Shown here: piece after piece, positions 8,773-17,377 of the stretch
Position numbering within the stretch: the stretch's first letter is position 1
How the letters are laid out: every line of letters starts with the position of its first letter
Assembly: GCF_014698845.1 (NCBI RefSeq)
Contig: NZ_JACJTV010000025.1
Span: 1-64,000, forward strand
Direction of reading: 5' to 3'
From: Coleofasciculus sp. FACHB-1120
GTDB lineage: Bacteria; Cyanobacteriota; Cyanobacteriia; Cyanobacteriales; FACHB-T130
Length of the DNA: 64,000 nucleotides
Notes under the pieces: generated by a model
Told to the model about the DNA's origin: nothing
Databases searched by the model: none
What the model saw: the letters and a program-made list of their open reading frames with translations, nothing else
Position numbers and translations under genes: made by a program

Positions 8773-9456
8773 TCACCGACTCGCGTTTGGCTTAACCCAT
8801 CGAAACTGATAAGGTTCGCCTTTTGATCCCCAAACTTGATTACCAGCGGCATCAAAAGCCCGATCTAAAGTGTCCATTCCCGTAGAATGCAAGACAATTC
8901 GGTTTGTTACTTTGACAGCGCCTTTATAGTCGCTGGGACAACCCGCCTCTGGTGTCTCGCCAATGTAGTGATCGCCGTCGCGTTTCAAGAATACACTACA
9001 CTTGGCAGAACCAACGTCGCTCAATCTCACAACCCGCTTGGCTTCTGGCTGACTGCACAACCCAATGAAAGCTTCTGGGGTTGGGGGTTTAAAGGATTGC
9101 GATTCAATGCTTTGATTATCGGTAGTGGGGGCTATTTTCAAGAATCTCTGCCGGTAAGGTTTAGCAAGATTCTCAGACATGGCTTGTTCTTGATAGAGAA
9201 AAACTGTCTGGGGATTTTTCTTAGTATCCGCCACACTAACTTTACAGGTCGTCATTCTCACATTTGGAGCTTTTGGTTTGGCTTGCGCTTGTGCAGAAGT
9301 ATCCATCACTCCTACCAAATGCGACACCACTTCCCCGACTTGCTGCTGAATGGGTAACGATGCTTGGAGGTTGTTCGCCGGACACGAATAAGCCGCTGTG
9401 CCAGTTGAGGAGACAAGGGCGATCGCGATCAAACTCCGAGTTCTTGTATTCTTCAC
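8773..9456 (-). CDS. CpcT/CpeT-family protein with an export signal
   Basis: A 227-aa protein whose C-terminal two thirds match the CpcT/CpeT chromophore lyase family: PYRQRFLKI, EAKRVVRLSDVGSAKCSVFL, EAGCPSDYKGAV and the closing GNQVWGSKGEPYQFRWV. In phycobilisome assembly, CpcT attaches phycocyanobilin to Cys-153 of the phycocyanin beta subunit, in the cytoplasm. This copy instead starts with a probable signal peptide (SLIAIALVSSTGTAAYSC) and a spacer to about residue 65, so it may act outside the cytoplasm on another ligand. The start is a GTG at 9456, preceded by a GGGAG ribosome-binding site. No phycobiliprotein gene is nearby. Confidence 0.78.
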   Translation of the reverse strand: MKNTRTRSLIAIALVSSTGTAAYSCPANNLQASLPIQQQVGEVVSHLVGVMDTSAQAQAKPKAPNVRMTTCKVSVADTKKNPQTVFLYQEQAMSENLAKPYRQRFLKIAPTTDNQSIESQSFKPPTPEAFIGLCSQPEAKRVVRLSDVGSAKCSVFLKRDGDHYIGETPEAGCPSDYKGAVKVTNRIVLHSTGMDTLDRAFDAAGNQVWGSKGEPYQFRWVKPNASR

Positions 9457-9471
9457 AATAGTCTCCCAGTG

Positions 9472-9888
9472 CTAATCAAAAACATAACGTTCGGCAACGC
9501 GCCAGTAGCGAGAAAAGCGCTTAAGGTCAATATATCCGTCGTATTTCACAAACGGCTCAACAGGTAACACTTCGATAGGCAGCGATTCCTCAATTTTGTC
9601 GCAAATGCGGTCAAAACGGGGGCTAGGACTTTCTGTTGTAACGATTCCATCGGCATTGTGTTCCTTGGCACAAGCGATAACTTCAGCAGCGACATCCCCG
9701 CGTCGAATCGTTACTGGAAGTTCTAGCAAACATTCATAAATAAAAGTAATTCGCTTGAGACTCAGCTGCCACTCTTCAATCAAAGCATCATCCCAAACCC
9801 ATATTGCAGGGCTTTCAGGGTAGGCTTGCAAGGCGGGATTTTCCGGACTTAAAACATCTCCATGCACCCAAATAATCGGCTGTTTCAT
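9472..9888 (-). CDS. Photolyase-like N-terminal (Rossmann/antenna) domain protein
   Basis: A 138-aa protein corresponding to the N-terminal alpha/beta domain of photolyases and cryptochromes. It shows PIIWVHGDVLSPENPAL, AIWVWDDALIEEW, ECLLELPVTIRRGDVAAEV, IVTTESPSPRFDRI and a final LPVEPFV. In a full-length photolyase this domain precedes the FAD domain and may bind an antenna chromophore. Here the FAD domain is a separate gene just upstream on the same strand (about 50 bp away), so the two probably form one split enzyme. The ATG at 9886-9888 fits the domain start; a GTG at 9918 would only add residues encoded by a short tandem repeat. Confidence 0.75.
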   Translation of the reverse strand: MKQPIIWVHGDVLSPENPALQAYPESPAIWVWDDALIEEWQLSLKRITFIYECLLELPVTIRRGDVAAEVIACAKEHNADGIVTTESPSPRFDRICDKIEESLPIEVLPVEPFVKYDGYIDLKRFSRYWRVAERYVFD

Positions 9889-9900
9889 TAATTCAAGACT

Positions 9901-9936
9901 CACGCACTCAAAACTCACGCACTCAAAACTCGCGCA
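9901..9936. repeat. 15-bp tandem repeat between the two photolyase genes
   Basis: CACGCACTCAAAACT is present twice back to back (9901-9915 and 9916-9930), followed by a partial third copy (CGCGCACT). It fills the gap between the FAD-domain gene and the Rossmann-domain gene. Confidence 0.85.
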
Positions 9937-10806
9937 CTACCGACGCTTCTTCCCGCGCTGAAAACTCTTGCTACCGCCACTTCGATCGAAGCTTTGAGCT
10001 TTAGGAAACAATCGCTTCTCTAGTTCATCGTAGCTGCCCTCGAAGTCACAATGACTGTACAAAGGGCATTGGCGACAATAGACGCCATCCGTATAGCGTT
10101 CTAAGTTCTCCCGGTTAAAGAAATAAGGCTTTTGGCTAAAGGTGCTGGCAACCCACTGCCAGGAGAGATTATTGCTGGCTGGATCGCCATCCAGTAAGTG
10201 TTGCAAAAACCATCTTGCCCCGACTTGCCAACGAATCCGCCGCCAGTGAACTAAGTAAGCGGCTAGCCACATTCTCCCGTGGTTGTGCAGGTAGCCAGAG
10301 GTGTGCAAGTCGCGGCTAAAACTATCAATACAGACCATGCCGGTGCTACTTTTATCAACATCTTCCGGTAACTTTTCGGCATAGTCTTGGGCTATGTAGC
10401 CTGTCTTGTAAGGCTCTTGGTCTTCCCAAATGTCGTTTCCCAGTTTGGCATAGAGACGCTGCCAGTAATCGCGCCAGCCGAGTTCGTTGATGAGTTTTTG
10501 TGCGTCATCTCGGTTTTCCACTTTGTCCAGCACAGCATCCCGCACTTCTGCCAAGCTCAAGACGCCGTAGCGGAGATAGGGCGAAAGGCGCGTGACTGCG
10601 CCACTAAAAGAATTGCGCGTTTTGGCGTAACGGGCGGGATTTACTTGACTTAAGAAGGCTTCTGCGGCTTTACGTCCTCCTACGGTGGTAGCGATCGCGT
10701 CATCGCGTTCGGTAGCGGCGGGGAATTGTTCGCGCAGATAGGTAATTAAATCGTCGCGGCTGGCAAATTCCCGCCGCATATCTCGATTATTTGGCGTGGC
10801 GTTCAT
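9937..10806 (-). CDS. Photolyase/cryptochrome FAD-binding domain protein with a cysteine set
   Basis: A 289-aa protein that contains only the helical FAD domain of the photolyase/cryptochrome family. Diagnostic segments are LSPYLRYGVLSLAEVRD (about 74-90), NELGWRDYWQRLYAKLG (107-123), GYLHNHGRMWLAAYLVHWRR (171-190), HLLDGDPASNNLSWQWVAST (203-222) and NRENLERY. Its only four cysteines are C159, C244, C247 and C253; the last three form CxxCx5C. This resembles the one-plus-three arrangement that binds a 4Fe-4S cluster in bacterial FeS photolyases. Cluster binding is inference. The missing N-terminal domain appears to be supplied by the next gene downstream. The start is the ATG at 10804-10806. 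Confidence 0.88.
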   Translation of the reverse strand: MNATPNNRDMRREFASRDDLITYLREQFPAATERDDAIATTVGGRKAAEAFLSQVNPARYAKTRNSFSGAVTRLSPYLRYGVLSLAEVRDAVLDKVENRDDAQKLINELGWRDYWQRLYAKLGNDIWEDQEPYKTGYIAQDYAEKLPEDVDKSSTGMVCIDSFSRDLHTSGYLHNHGRMWLAAYLVHWRRIRWQVGARWFLQHLLDGDPASNNLSWQWVASTFSQKPYFFNRENLERYTDGVYCRQCPLYSHCDFEGSYDELEKRLFPKAQSFDRSGGSKSFQRGKKRR

Positions 10807-10887
10807 CGGTTAGCGATCGCTCCAAACTGATCGTTCCAAACTTATCGAGTGTATCAAGCGAATCGCCTTCTCGCGTTCGTCAAAAGC

Positions 10888-10922
10888 AAAAAACCCGCTT
10901 TCTCAAAGAAAACGGGTTTTTT
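10888..10922 (-). terminator. Intrinsic terminator after the SLH gene
   Basis: AAAAAACCCG (10888-10897) pairs perfectly with CGGGTTTTTT (10913-10922). After one mismatch the stem continues for 5 bp around a CAA loop. Read on the minus strand it ends in a T run directly after the SLH gene stop. The symmetry means it could also work on the plus strand. Confidence 0.88.
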
Positions 10923-10927
10923 GGAAC

Positions 10928-11611
10928 TCACTGGATTGGTAAACTCGCTGGCGAAGGTAAATCTTCTTCCAACATCGGTGCGGGTGCTTCTTGTCGTTCC
11001 AAAAATTTACTCAAGGCGTAAGCCATATCTCCTCTCGTCATCGGATTTAGGGGATTCAGATTACCTTGTTCATCGGTATTGGCAAATCCCTCATAAAGTG
11101 CAGTTGCCATCGATTTTTTAGCCCAATCCGGTATATTTCCTGAATCTGGATACTTCGCCAGAATTTTAGCAACGGTGTCATTGGGAAACTGAAATACACC
11201 GTGAGCTTGGGCAAAGATGGATAAAGCTTCAGCGCGATTGATTTTTTGGTTGGGGAAAAACATATCTCCCCGATATCCCTTCATAATGCCAGTTTTTAAA
11301 ACTGTCTGAATGTCGTTATATGCCCAGTGGGAAGAAGGTACATCTTGAACTGAAATAACTTCTTGTTTGGTGGCACCCGCTCGTTTATCAAGCTTAAAAG
11401 TTTTGACCAAAATTGAGGCAAGTTCTGCACGACTGATGAATTGTTCTGAACGAAACTGTCCATCAGGATATGCAGTCATTAATTTGGCAGCAATCACCTG
11501 TTCGATAGGGTCAGAGGGGGCATCTGAAGTAGGTTGTGTTTGAGCAGAAACAACTGCTGGAAAACATTGTAGAAGCCCCAATAGAGAAAGAGTGCCCAGG
11601 ATCTGACGCAT
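10928..11611 (-). CDS. Exported SLH-domain protein
   Basis: A 227-aa secreted protein. The signal peptide MRQILGTLSLLGLLQCFPAV ends near VSAQ. The rest is three S-layer homology units: AAKLMTAYPDGQFRSEQFIS RAELA (about 40-75), VPSSHWAYNDIQTVLKTGI with YRGDMFFPNQKINRAEAL (about 90-135), and IPDWAKKSMATALYEGF with NPLNPMTRGDMAYALSKFL (about 160-205). SLH domains tether proteins to peptidoglycan-linked polymers. Here they make up nearly the whole protein, so it may be an anchor or adaptor. I prefer the ATG at 11609-11611, because it gives a standard signal peptide, over a GTG four codons upstream. Confidence 0.85.
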   Translation of the reverse strand: MRQILGTLSLLGLLQCFPAVVSAQTQPTSDAPSDPIEQVIAAKLMTAYPDGQFRSEQFISRAELASILVKTFKLDKRAGATKQEVISVQDVPSSHWAYNDIQTVLKTGIMKGYRGDMFFPNQKINRAEALSIFAQAHGVFQFPNDTVAKILAKYPDSGNIPDWAKKSMATALYEGFANTDEQGNLNPLNPMTRGDMAYALSKFLERQEAPAPMLEEDLPSPASLPIQ

Positions 11612-12209
11612 AATTAAAATCACTTTTCAGTTGCTAACTTCACTGTATAAACACTGTAACCAAGTCTTCATCGCCCATTCGGGTCAATCCAAACGGGGAT
11701 GTTGGCGATACAGATGGTGACGAATCTGGAATTTGCAAAGTTGCAAGCAGTGCTAAAAGCGCAGATGCCTGCAAGGAGCAGCGCTAAGAGCCGATAGGAG
11801 GAAGAAGGCGATCGCAACAATCAGCCTAGATACTCCCAACCTAGACAAGCGCAACCTCTCGAATTATTAACTACCTTAGGAATCTCCAGATTAGCTTCTG
11901 ATCGCTGTGTCATAATTACAATCCCTAGATATCAAGTTCTTAACTAGGTGTAGCTCACCCACTTTATTTTTATGAACTTTCACAGCGAAAACAGAAATTC
12001 CTACTCCTAAGCTGGTGAACTAGGATGAGAAGGGACAACTGGGAAGAGGGGAAAGATGAAGTCTCAAAAAAGGCGTACACCCACTTTCTTTATCGGCTAT
12101 CCCTGGTTTGCCGGATTGCGCGGCTACTCGCTCTAGCGGATGCCGCTAACTGTAACTGTTCGCGTAGCAGTTGCATAAAATCATTCAACCTGCGTTCGTT
12201 CTCTCACAC
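11612..12209. other. Intergenic spacer, divergent promoters likely
   Basis: This region separates the divergent SLH and kinase genes and should carry promoters for both, though no consensus was convincing. A 27-codon frame at 11714-11797 is too short to support. Just before the kinase lie inverted-looking CGGATGCCGCTAACTG / CGCGTAGCAG stretches of the kind found in dispersed cyanobacterial repeats. Confidence 0.4.
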
Positions 12210-14006
12210 ATGAGCAACTTTCCAGACTTATCCAGCCACGGTTATCAGGTCGTCCGAGAATTAGGACACAACCGCGCCGGTGGTCGAGTAACCTACCTGG
12301 CGCTCAATCTGAAAACACGGCAACCCGCCGTCATTAAAAGGTTTCAGTTTGCTAAAATCAACGCCACCTGGTCAGACTACGACGCCTACCAGCGTGAAAT
12401 TCAAGTGTTACAGGGGCTGAATCATCCCGGAATCCCCCGCTACCTGGATTCCTTCCAGACATCCGATGGATTTTGTATGGTTCAGGAGTATAAAAAAGCA
12501 CCGTCTTTAGCCGTGCCTCGTAGCTTCGATCCCGATGAAATAAAGAAAATTGCAGTTTCTTTATTAGAAATTCTCGTTTATCTGCAAAATCGCATTCCCA
12601 CTGTTATTCATCGAGATATTAAACCTGAAAATATCTTGGTTGATAGCAACATCAATGTTTTCTTAGTTGATTTTGGTCTGGCTCGAATTGGGGATGGGGA
12701 AGTGACGATGAACAGTGTGGCAAAAGGAACTTTAGGGTTCATGCCGCCCGAACAATTATTCCATCGTCAACTCACTGAAGCCTCAGATTTATATAGTTTG
12801 GGAGCAACGCTGATTTGCTTATTAACTGGCATCAAATCTGCTGAGATCAGCCAGTTAATTGATGATGATTATCGAATTAATTTCAAGCATCTCGTTCCCA
12901 AACTCAGTCTGCGGTGGATTGACTGGTTGCAAAAGATGGTGGAAATTAAACCAAAAGACCGCTATCCTAACGCAGCGATCGCGTTGGAAGCACTCAATCC
13001 CATTTATGTGATTCGCGTACCAGAAGCGAAGCTGAGTAAACCCATCCTGGAATTTAAGGCAAGAAAATTAGGTGAAAGGGTGACTCAAACAATCGCAGTT
13101 ACAAACTCGATTCCTGATACCCTTCTGGAAGGAAATTGGGAAGTGGCACCCCACGAAAGCGATCCCCCTCATACACCAGATACTCACACTTGGATTTCTT
13201 TTGATTTCGTTAAGTTTGAGAACAATCAGGCAAAGTGCAAAATCAATGTGAATACCAGCCGTTTGATGGCAGATAAAACCTACGAGCGACATCTGTTATT
13301 ACACACAAATTCTCTGCCAGAAACTCACGATATTACTGTTAAGATTCAGACTGCGCCAGTTCCGATTGCGAACAAAAAACTACCTTATATCGCTCTCGCT
13401 TTACTGGTGACACTTGCTGCTTCAGCGGCTTGGATTGAGGGAATCGCTTGGGGCGGAACGATTGCCCAAGTTGGGGCGATGGGTGTGGTAATGGCTGGGT
13501 TTGTAACGCTGTTTGTCGCTGCATTTGGTGTGGCAGCAGCGGCTACGGCGGCGGCTGGGGCTGTGTTTGTCGCTAAGCTTCTGTCCAAGTATAAAGTTAA
13601 GTTTGCGGGTATAGACACGGTGGTAGCTTTATTGGTGGCGGGAATTGTCGCTTTTTTTGTGACAGGTTTTGGCGAGCAGTTTAGAGCGGCAAATTCGGCG
13701 GCGGTTGGGTTTGAAACGGTAGATTTTGCTGTATTTATGGCTGGGTTTGGGGCACAGAGTCTAGCCGTTAGTTGTTTGAAAAGAGGATTTAGTCCCAATC
13801 TGGCGATTGGGGTGTCGCTATTAGCAATGGCGTTAGGCATGACTTTAGGAATTGGCTTCCAAGTTGGGTTGCTAAATCCTTTGGTGATGGGCGCTGTTTT
13901 GGCAGTTGGTTTGCCTTTGGGAACCATCTTGTTTTATCCCCCTTTTGAGCGGGCAAGGTTGATTGGTAACTATCGCAAGTTTGAGCAACATTTGATTAAG
14001 CCGTAG
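12210..14006 (+). CDS. Membrane-anchored Ser/Thr protein kinase
   Basis: A 598-aa protein with an N-terminal Hanks-type kinase domain (about 10-275): ATP lysine in PAVIKRF (K43), catalytic loop VIHRDIKPENILV (HRD 134-136), VDFGLAR (DFG 154-156) and GTLGFMPPEQL. The first glycine-loop residues are atypical (LGHNRAGGRVTYLA). Residues of about 285-390 look like a beta-sandwich domain (LEFKARKLGERVTQTIAVTN; ISFDFVKFENNQAKCKINV), possibly sensory. The C-terminal 200 residues hold five or six hydrophobic segments, so the kinase domain is cytoplasmic and membrane-tethered. The start is the ATG at 12210; an in-frame TTG at 12171 is less likely. The target is unknown. It stands upstream of the exopolysaccharide genes. 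Confidence 0.9.
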   Translation: MSNFPDLSSHGYQVVRELGHNRAGGRVTYLALNLKTRQPAVIKRFQFAKINATWSDYDAYQREIQVLQGLNHPGIPRYLDSFQTSDGFCMVQEYKKAPSLAVPRSFDPDEIKKIAVSLLEILVYLQNRIPTVIHRDIKPENILVDSNINVFLVDFGLARIGDGEVTMNSVAKGTLGFMPPEQLFHRQLTEASDLYSLGATLICLLTGIKSAEISQLIDDDYRINFKHLVPKLSLRWIDWLQKMVEIKPKDRYPNAAIALEALNPIYVIRVPEAKLSKPILEFKARKLGERVTQTIAVTNSIPDTLLEGNWEVAPHESDPPHTPDTHTWISFDFVKFENNQAKCKINVNTSRLMADKTYERHLLLHTNSLPETHDITVKIQTAPVPIANKKLPYIALALLVTLAASAAWIEGIAWGGTIAQVGAMGVVMAGFVTLFVAAFGVAAAATAAAGAVFVAKLLSKYKVKFAGIDTVVALLVAGIVAFFVTGFGEQFRAANSAAVGFETVDFAVFMAGFGAQSLAVSCLKRGFSPNLAIGVSLLAMALGMTLGIGFQVGLLNPLVMGAVLAVGLPLGTILFYPPFERARLIGNYRKFEQHLIKP

Positions 14007-14060
14007 TCAGGAAATTTGACTCACGCCGGGTGCAACTTTTTTCAGGGAGTTCGGGCAAAG

Positions 14061-14089
14061 GCTTTCAACCTGTTTTACAGGTTGAAAGC
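14061..14089 (+). terminator. Hairpin after the kinase gene
   Basis: GCTTTCAACCTG (14061-14072) pairs perfectly with CAGGTTGAAAGC (14078-14089) around a 5-nt loop, 55 bp after the kinase stop. The T run after it is weak, so it may be a terminator or an RNA-stability hairpin. Confidence 0.5.
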
Positions 14090-14782
14090 TTTAAGGTAAG
14101 AGATTTATCTTCAAGCTGAGGGACAGTCTCATTCAGGCAGGAAGGATATTCATGCAGTGAATCCTGGCAATCGTCCTATTTGTTAAGGCTGGTGGTAATC
14201 TCTTTGGGTAAAGAATAATTGTATGTTTATACAGATATCTCAGAATTTTGAGAGCGATCGCAAAAAGCAGAAATATGTTCCCAGATATTTGTGACAAATT
14301 AATCTTCCAGTTACTCCGGTAATCGTCCCAAAAACTGTCTCCGATATGACCTAAAATATTTCCGAATCAATTCTTTGAGTCATTCTATAGCGATCGCGCA
14401 GTTAATCCTGCTTTAAGATGTAAGCTTAAGGTGCTTTCATCCAAAGCGATCGCACTTCTACTCTTTGCCATACTCCTGTTGTGCGTCAGCACCAAAACAA
14501 ATTTCAAGAGCCAGCTCTTGTTAATCCCTCTTATCTAGAGCTGCCAGCCGAATGCTACGGCATACAGCTTTAAGCTCATCCTTTGCTTGATTAACAGTTT
14601 TTTTAATCACTCCAACTTTCACTAGCCTTGTTAGGATACAATTGTCGGCTGAGTAAGAACTACCAGATGCTGCCTCTTGATAAGCGAGGAAATAGTCTAC
14701 ACTGCAAGGACTCGCTTCTGGGAGCGGCTAATACACCTGCCTCCAAAACAACCTTATTACCACTCTCCTACACGAGCCTCTT
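14090..14782. other. Long leader ahead of the wzc-like gene
   Basis: About 690 bp without a supported gene. It holds three HIP1-type sites and AT-rich tracts and probably includes the promoter and untranslated leader of the exopolysaccharide copolymerase gene. A short frame at 14628-14813 overlaps the wzc start and has no recognisable content. Confidence 0.4.
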
Positions 14783-16996
14783 ATGGAAACTAGACAATAC
14801 ACAGAAGATATAGATTTTAAAAAATACTGGCTTATCCTCAAACGGCGTTGGCTACCCGCCACCACCGTCTTTGTATTTACAGTTTCAGTCGCTACCGCAT
14901 TTGCATTCTTAAAAAAGCCTACCTACGAAGCCGAAGGGAGGCTTTTGTTTAAGAAGCAAAATACGACTTCTGCCTTAGTCACAGAGGCAGGAGCAAAAAT
15001 CGGACAGTTGGAACCGCTAAACGTCTTAAACACGCCTCTAGATACAGAAGCAGAGATAGTCCGTTCTGAGCCTCTGATACAAGAGACGATAAAATCCCTA
15101 AAGCTAAAAGACCAAAAGGGAGACCCTCTAAAAACGATTGATTTCCTAAAACAGCTTACGGTAAAAGGAATCAAAGGAACTGATGTTTTGCAGATATCCT
15201 TTAAAAGTAAAGATCCCGAAGAAGCTGCAAAGATAGTCAACAAGGTGATGACTCTGTATCGCGAGAAGAACATACTGAATAACCGCGCTCAAGCAGCTGC
15301 GGCTCGCGAATTTATTACGAAGCAGCTACCCAAGACTGAAGCGAATGTTCGTCAAGCAGAAGCCGCTTTGCGTAGTTTCAAAGAACAGAATAACATTGTA
15401 GCTCTAGAGGAAGAAGGAAGCTCAGCGGTAAAAGCGATCGCAGAGCTAGACAGCAAAAAAGCTCAAACTCAGGCTGAACTTGAAGATGCAAGTGCTAGAG
15501 TCGCCGCCTTTCAAAATAAGATAGGTCTGAATTCACAGCGGGCTATGGCACTAAACTCGCTTAGTCAATCTCCCGCAGTTCAGCAAGTGTTGATAGAACT
15601 CCAAAGAATTGAAGGGGAGCTGACAGTCGAGCGTACCCGCTTTCAGGATGAAAGCCCCAAAATAATTAATCTCGAAAGTAAACGAACGGCATTAAAAGGT
15701 TTACTACAGCAACGGGTAAACCAGGTTGTTGGCAGTAACCAACAAGTGTCCGGAGAAAATTTACAAATTGGTGAACTTGAGCAAAAACTAACCGCAGAAT
15801 TAGTCAATGCAGAAGTGCAACGCTTAGGTTTGGCGAATCAAGTCGGTTTTCTATCTCGCGCTCAGTCGGCATACAAACAAAGAGCTAACATTTTACCTAG
15901 ATTACAACAGGGTCAGCGGGATTTACAACGGCAAGTAGAAGCCGCGCAATCTACCTATCAAATTCTTTTGAAAAATCTTCAAGAGGTACAAATTGCGGAA
16001 AATCAAAATGTAGGTAACGCTAGTTTAATTGCCGCCGCTACAGTTCCAGAAAAGCCCGTAGGTACTCGCAAGATAATCATCCTAGCAGCCGGAATTGTGG
16101 CAGGCAGTCTACTTTATGTAATCACTGCTTTCCTTGTAGACCTGAAAGATCCAACCATCAAAACCGCCAAAGAGGTACGAGAGTTATTTAAGTATACCGT
16201 CTTGGGAATGGTTCCTTCTTTGAAGAAAAAAGTAACTTTTCGCAGTAAGAAGCTAGAAAGAATTGTTCCGCAGCTTCCCGTTAGAGATAATCCACATTCG
16301 GTGATTAGTGAAGCTTACCGAATGCTTCAGGCAAACTTGAAGTTTCTCAGTCCAGATCAAGAGCTGAAAGTCATTGCGGTGACAAGTTCTGTTTCTAAGG
16401 AAGGCAAGTCTACGGTTTGTGCCAACTTGGCTATCGCTATGGCTCAACTGGGAAGACGAGTTTTATTAATAGATGCGGATCTGCACCATCCCATGCAGCA
16501 TCACATCTGGGACTTGACTAATGCAATGGGTCTGAGCGATGTCATCGTTAATCAAGCTGAGTTTGAGATGGCGGTGCGCGAAGTGATGGATAACCTGGAT
16601 GTGCTTCCTTCGGGCGTAATTCCTCCTAATCCTTTGGCTCTTGTTGACTCAAAACGGATGGCTGGATTAATTGAAAATTTTTCTAAAAACTACGATTTTA
16701 TAATCCTTGATACGCCTCCAATCGTTCTGGTGGCAGATGCTCTGGCAGTAGGCAAGATGACCGATGGTATTTTATTGGTAGTTCGCCCAGGCGTGGTTGA
16801 TACTGTCAGCGCTGCTGCTTGTAAGCAATTTTTGGTGCAATCAGGTCAGAAGGTCTTGGGTTTGGTCGTCAATGGTGTGATTGTGGAAAACGAACCTGAT
16901 AGTTATTTCCACCATGCCAAGGCATACTACAAGGAAGATGCCAGTACGCCAAAAATGCTGACAGCGAAGGCTCCTAAAAACAGCGATCGCTCTTAA
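14783..16996 (+). CDS. Wzc-like polysaccharide copolymerase / BY-kinase
   Basis: A 737-aa inner-membrane protein of the Wzz/Wzc type that sets chain length and drives export of polysaccharide. The N-terminal Wzz domain begins DFKKYWLILKRRW with the first membrane helix at about 20-42. A long periplasmic coiled-coil section follows (about 180-400), then the second helix at about 430-450 (IILAAGIVAGSLLYVITAFL). The cytoplasmic ATPase has Walker A SSVSKEGKSTVCANLA (lysine about 540), Walker A' RRVLLIDADL and Walker B FIILDTPP. The tail has only a few tyrosines (SYFHHAKAYYKED) instead of a long Tyr cluster. The start is the ATG at 14783. It heads the exopolysaccharide locus. Confidence 0.93.
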   Translation: METRQYTEDIDFKKYWLILKRRWLPATTVFVFTVSVATAFAFLKKPTYEAEGRLLFKKQNTTSALVTEAGAKIGQLEPLNVLNTPLDTEAEIVRSEPLIQETIKSLKLKDQKGDPLKTIDFLKQLTVKGIKGTDVLQISFKSKDPEEAAKIVNKVMTLYREKNILNNRAQAAAAREFITKQLPKTEANVRQAEAALRSFKEQNNIVALEEEGSSAVKAIAELDSKKAQTQAELEDASARVAAFQNKIGLNSQRAMALNSLSQSPAVQQVLIELQRIEGELTVERTRFQDESPKIINLESKRTALKGLLQQRVNQVVGSNQQVSGENLQIGELEQKLTAELVNAEVQRLGLANQVGFLSRAQSAYKQRANILPRLQQGQRDLQRQVEAAQSTYQILLKNLQEVQIAENQNVGNASLIAAATVPEKPVGTRKIIILAAGIVAGSLLYVITAFLVDLKDPTIKTAKEVRELFKYTVLGMVPSLKKKVTFRSKKLERIVPQLPVRDNPHSVISEAYRMLQANLKFLSPDQELKVIAVTSSVSKEGKSTVCANLAIAMAQLGRRVLLIDADLHHPMQHHIWDLTNAMGLSDVIVNQAEFEMAVREVMDNLDVLPSGVIPPNPLALVDSKRMAGLIENFSKNYDFIILDTPPIVLVADALAVGKMTDGILLVVRPGVVDTVSAAACKQFLVQSGQKVLGLVVNGVIVENEPDSYFHHAKAYYKEDASTPKMLTAKAPKNSDRS

Positions 16997-17026
16997 ACAA
17001 GCATTCGTCGATACTTCTAGATCCAA

Positions 17027-17067
17027 CCATAAGCGTACCGTTGTAGAGACGTTCTCTACGCTTATGG
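17027..17067 (+). terminator. Hairpin after wzc, possible terminator
   Basis: CCATAAGCGTA (17027-17037) is the exact complement of TACGCTTATGG (17057-17067). An inner GTAGAG/CTCTAC pairing overlaps the right arm, giving alternative folds. It lies 31 bp past the stop of the copolymerase gene. Confidence 0.5.
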
Positions 17068-17115
17068 CAAATCATCTTCTCCTAACCGTTTTCGGGGTAG
17101 GGGAATTTTGTTATG

Positions 17116-17138
17116 GGAAAGGGGCTAGTCCCCTTTCC
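17116..17138. terminator. Strong GC-rich hairpin
   Basis: GGAAAGGGG (17116-17124) pairs perfectly with CCCCTTTCC (17130-17138) around a CTAGT loop. There is no clear T run on either side, so termination is possible but not certain. Confidence 0.45.
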
Positions 17139-17377
17139 GGGCAGAGAAGACCGCTGATATACACTTGCTCAAATGCCGTTACTCAAATGCCGTTACGTTG
17201 ATAGCTCTCCCCCGATAGGAAAAGTAAGCAAATTCGCTCTTGCAGGCTGCTACTGCGGATCGGTAAAGAAATATTTTTTAAGTAAAGAATATTAAATAAA
17301 ATTGTATTTTTGTATAGTGACTGTCAAATTCCACTTTGAACTTTTAAATACGGACTTCATTCGCAGTTTATGTCCGA

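Noticed and set aside
12025-12213. 62-codon frame before the membrane kinase
   Set aside because: Composition is random, no ribosome-binding site, and it overlaps the kinase start.
13385-13927. 180-codon minus-strand frame opposite the kinase membrane segments
   Set aside because: It is the antisense of hydrophobic codons and has no own features.
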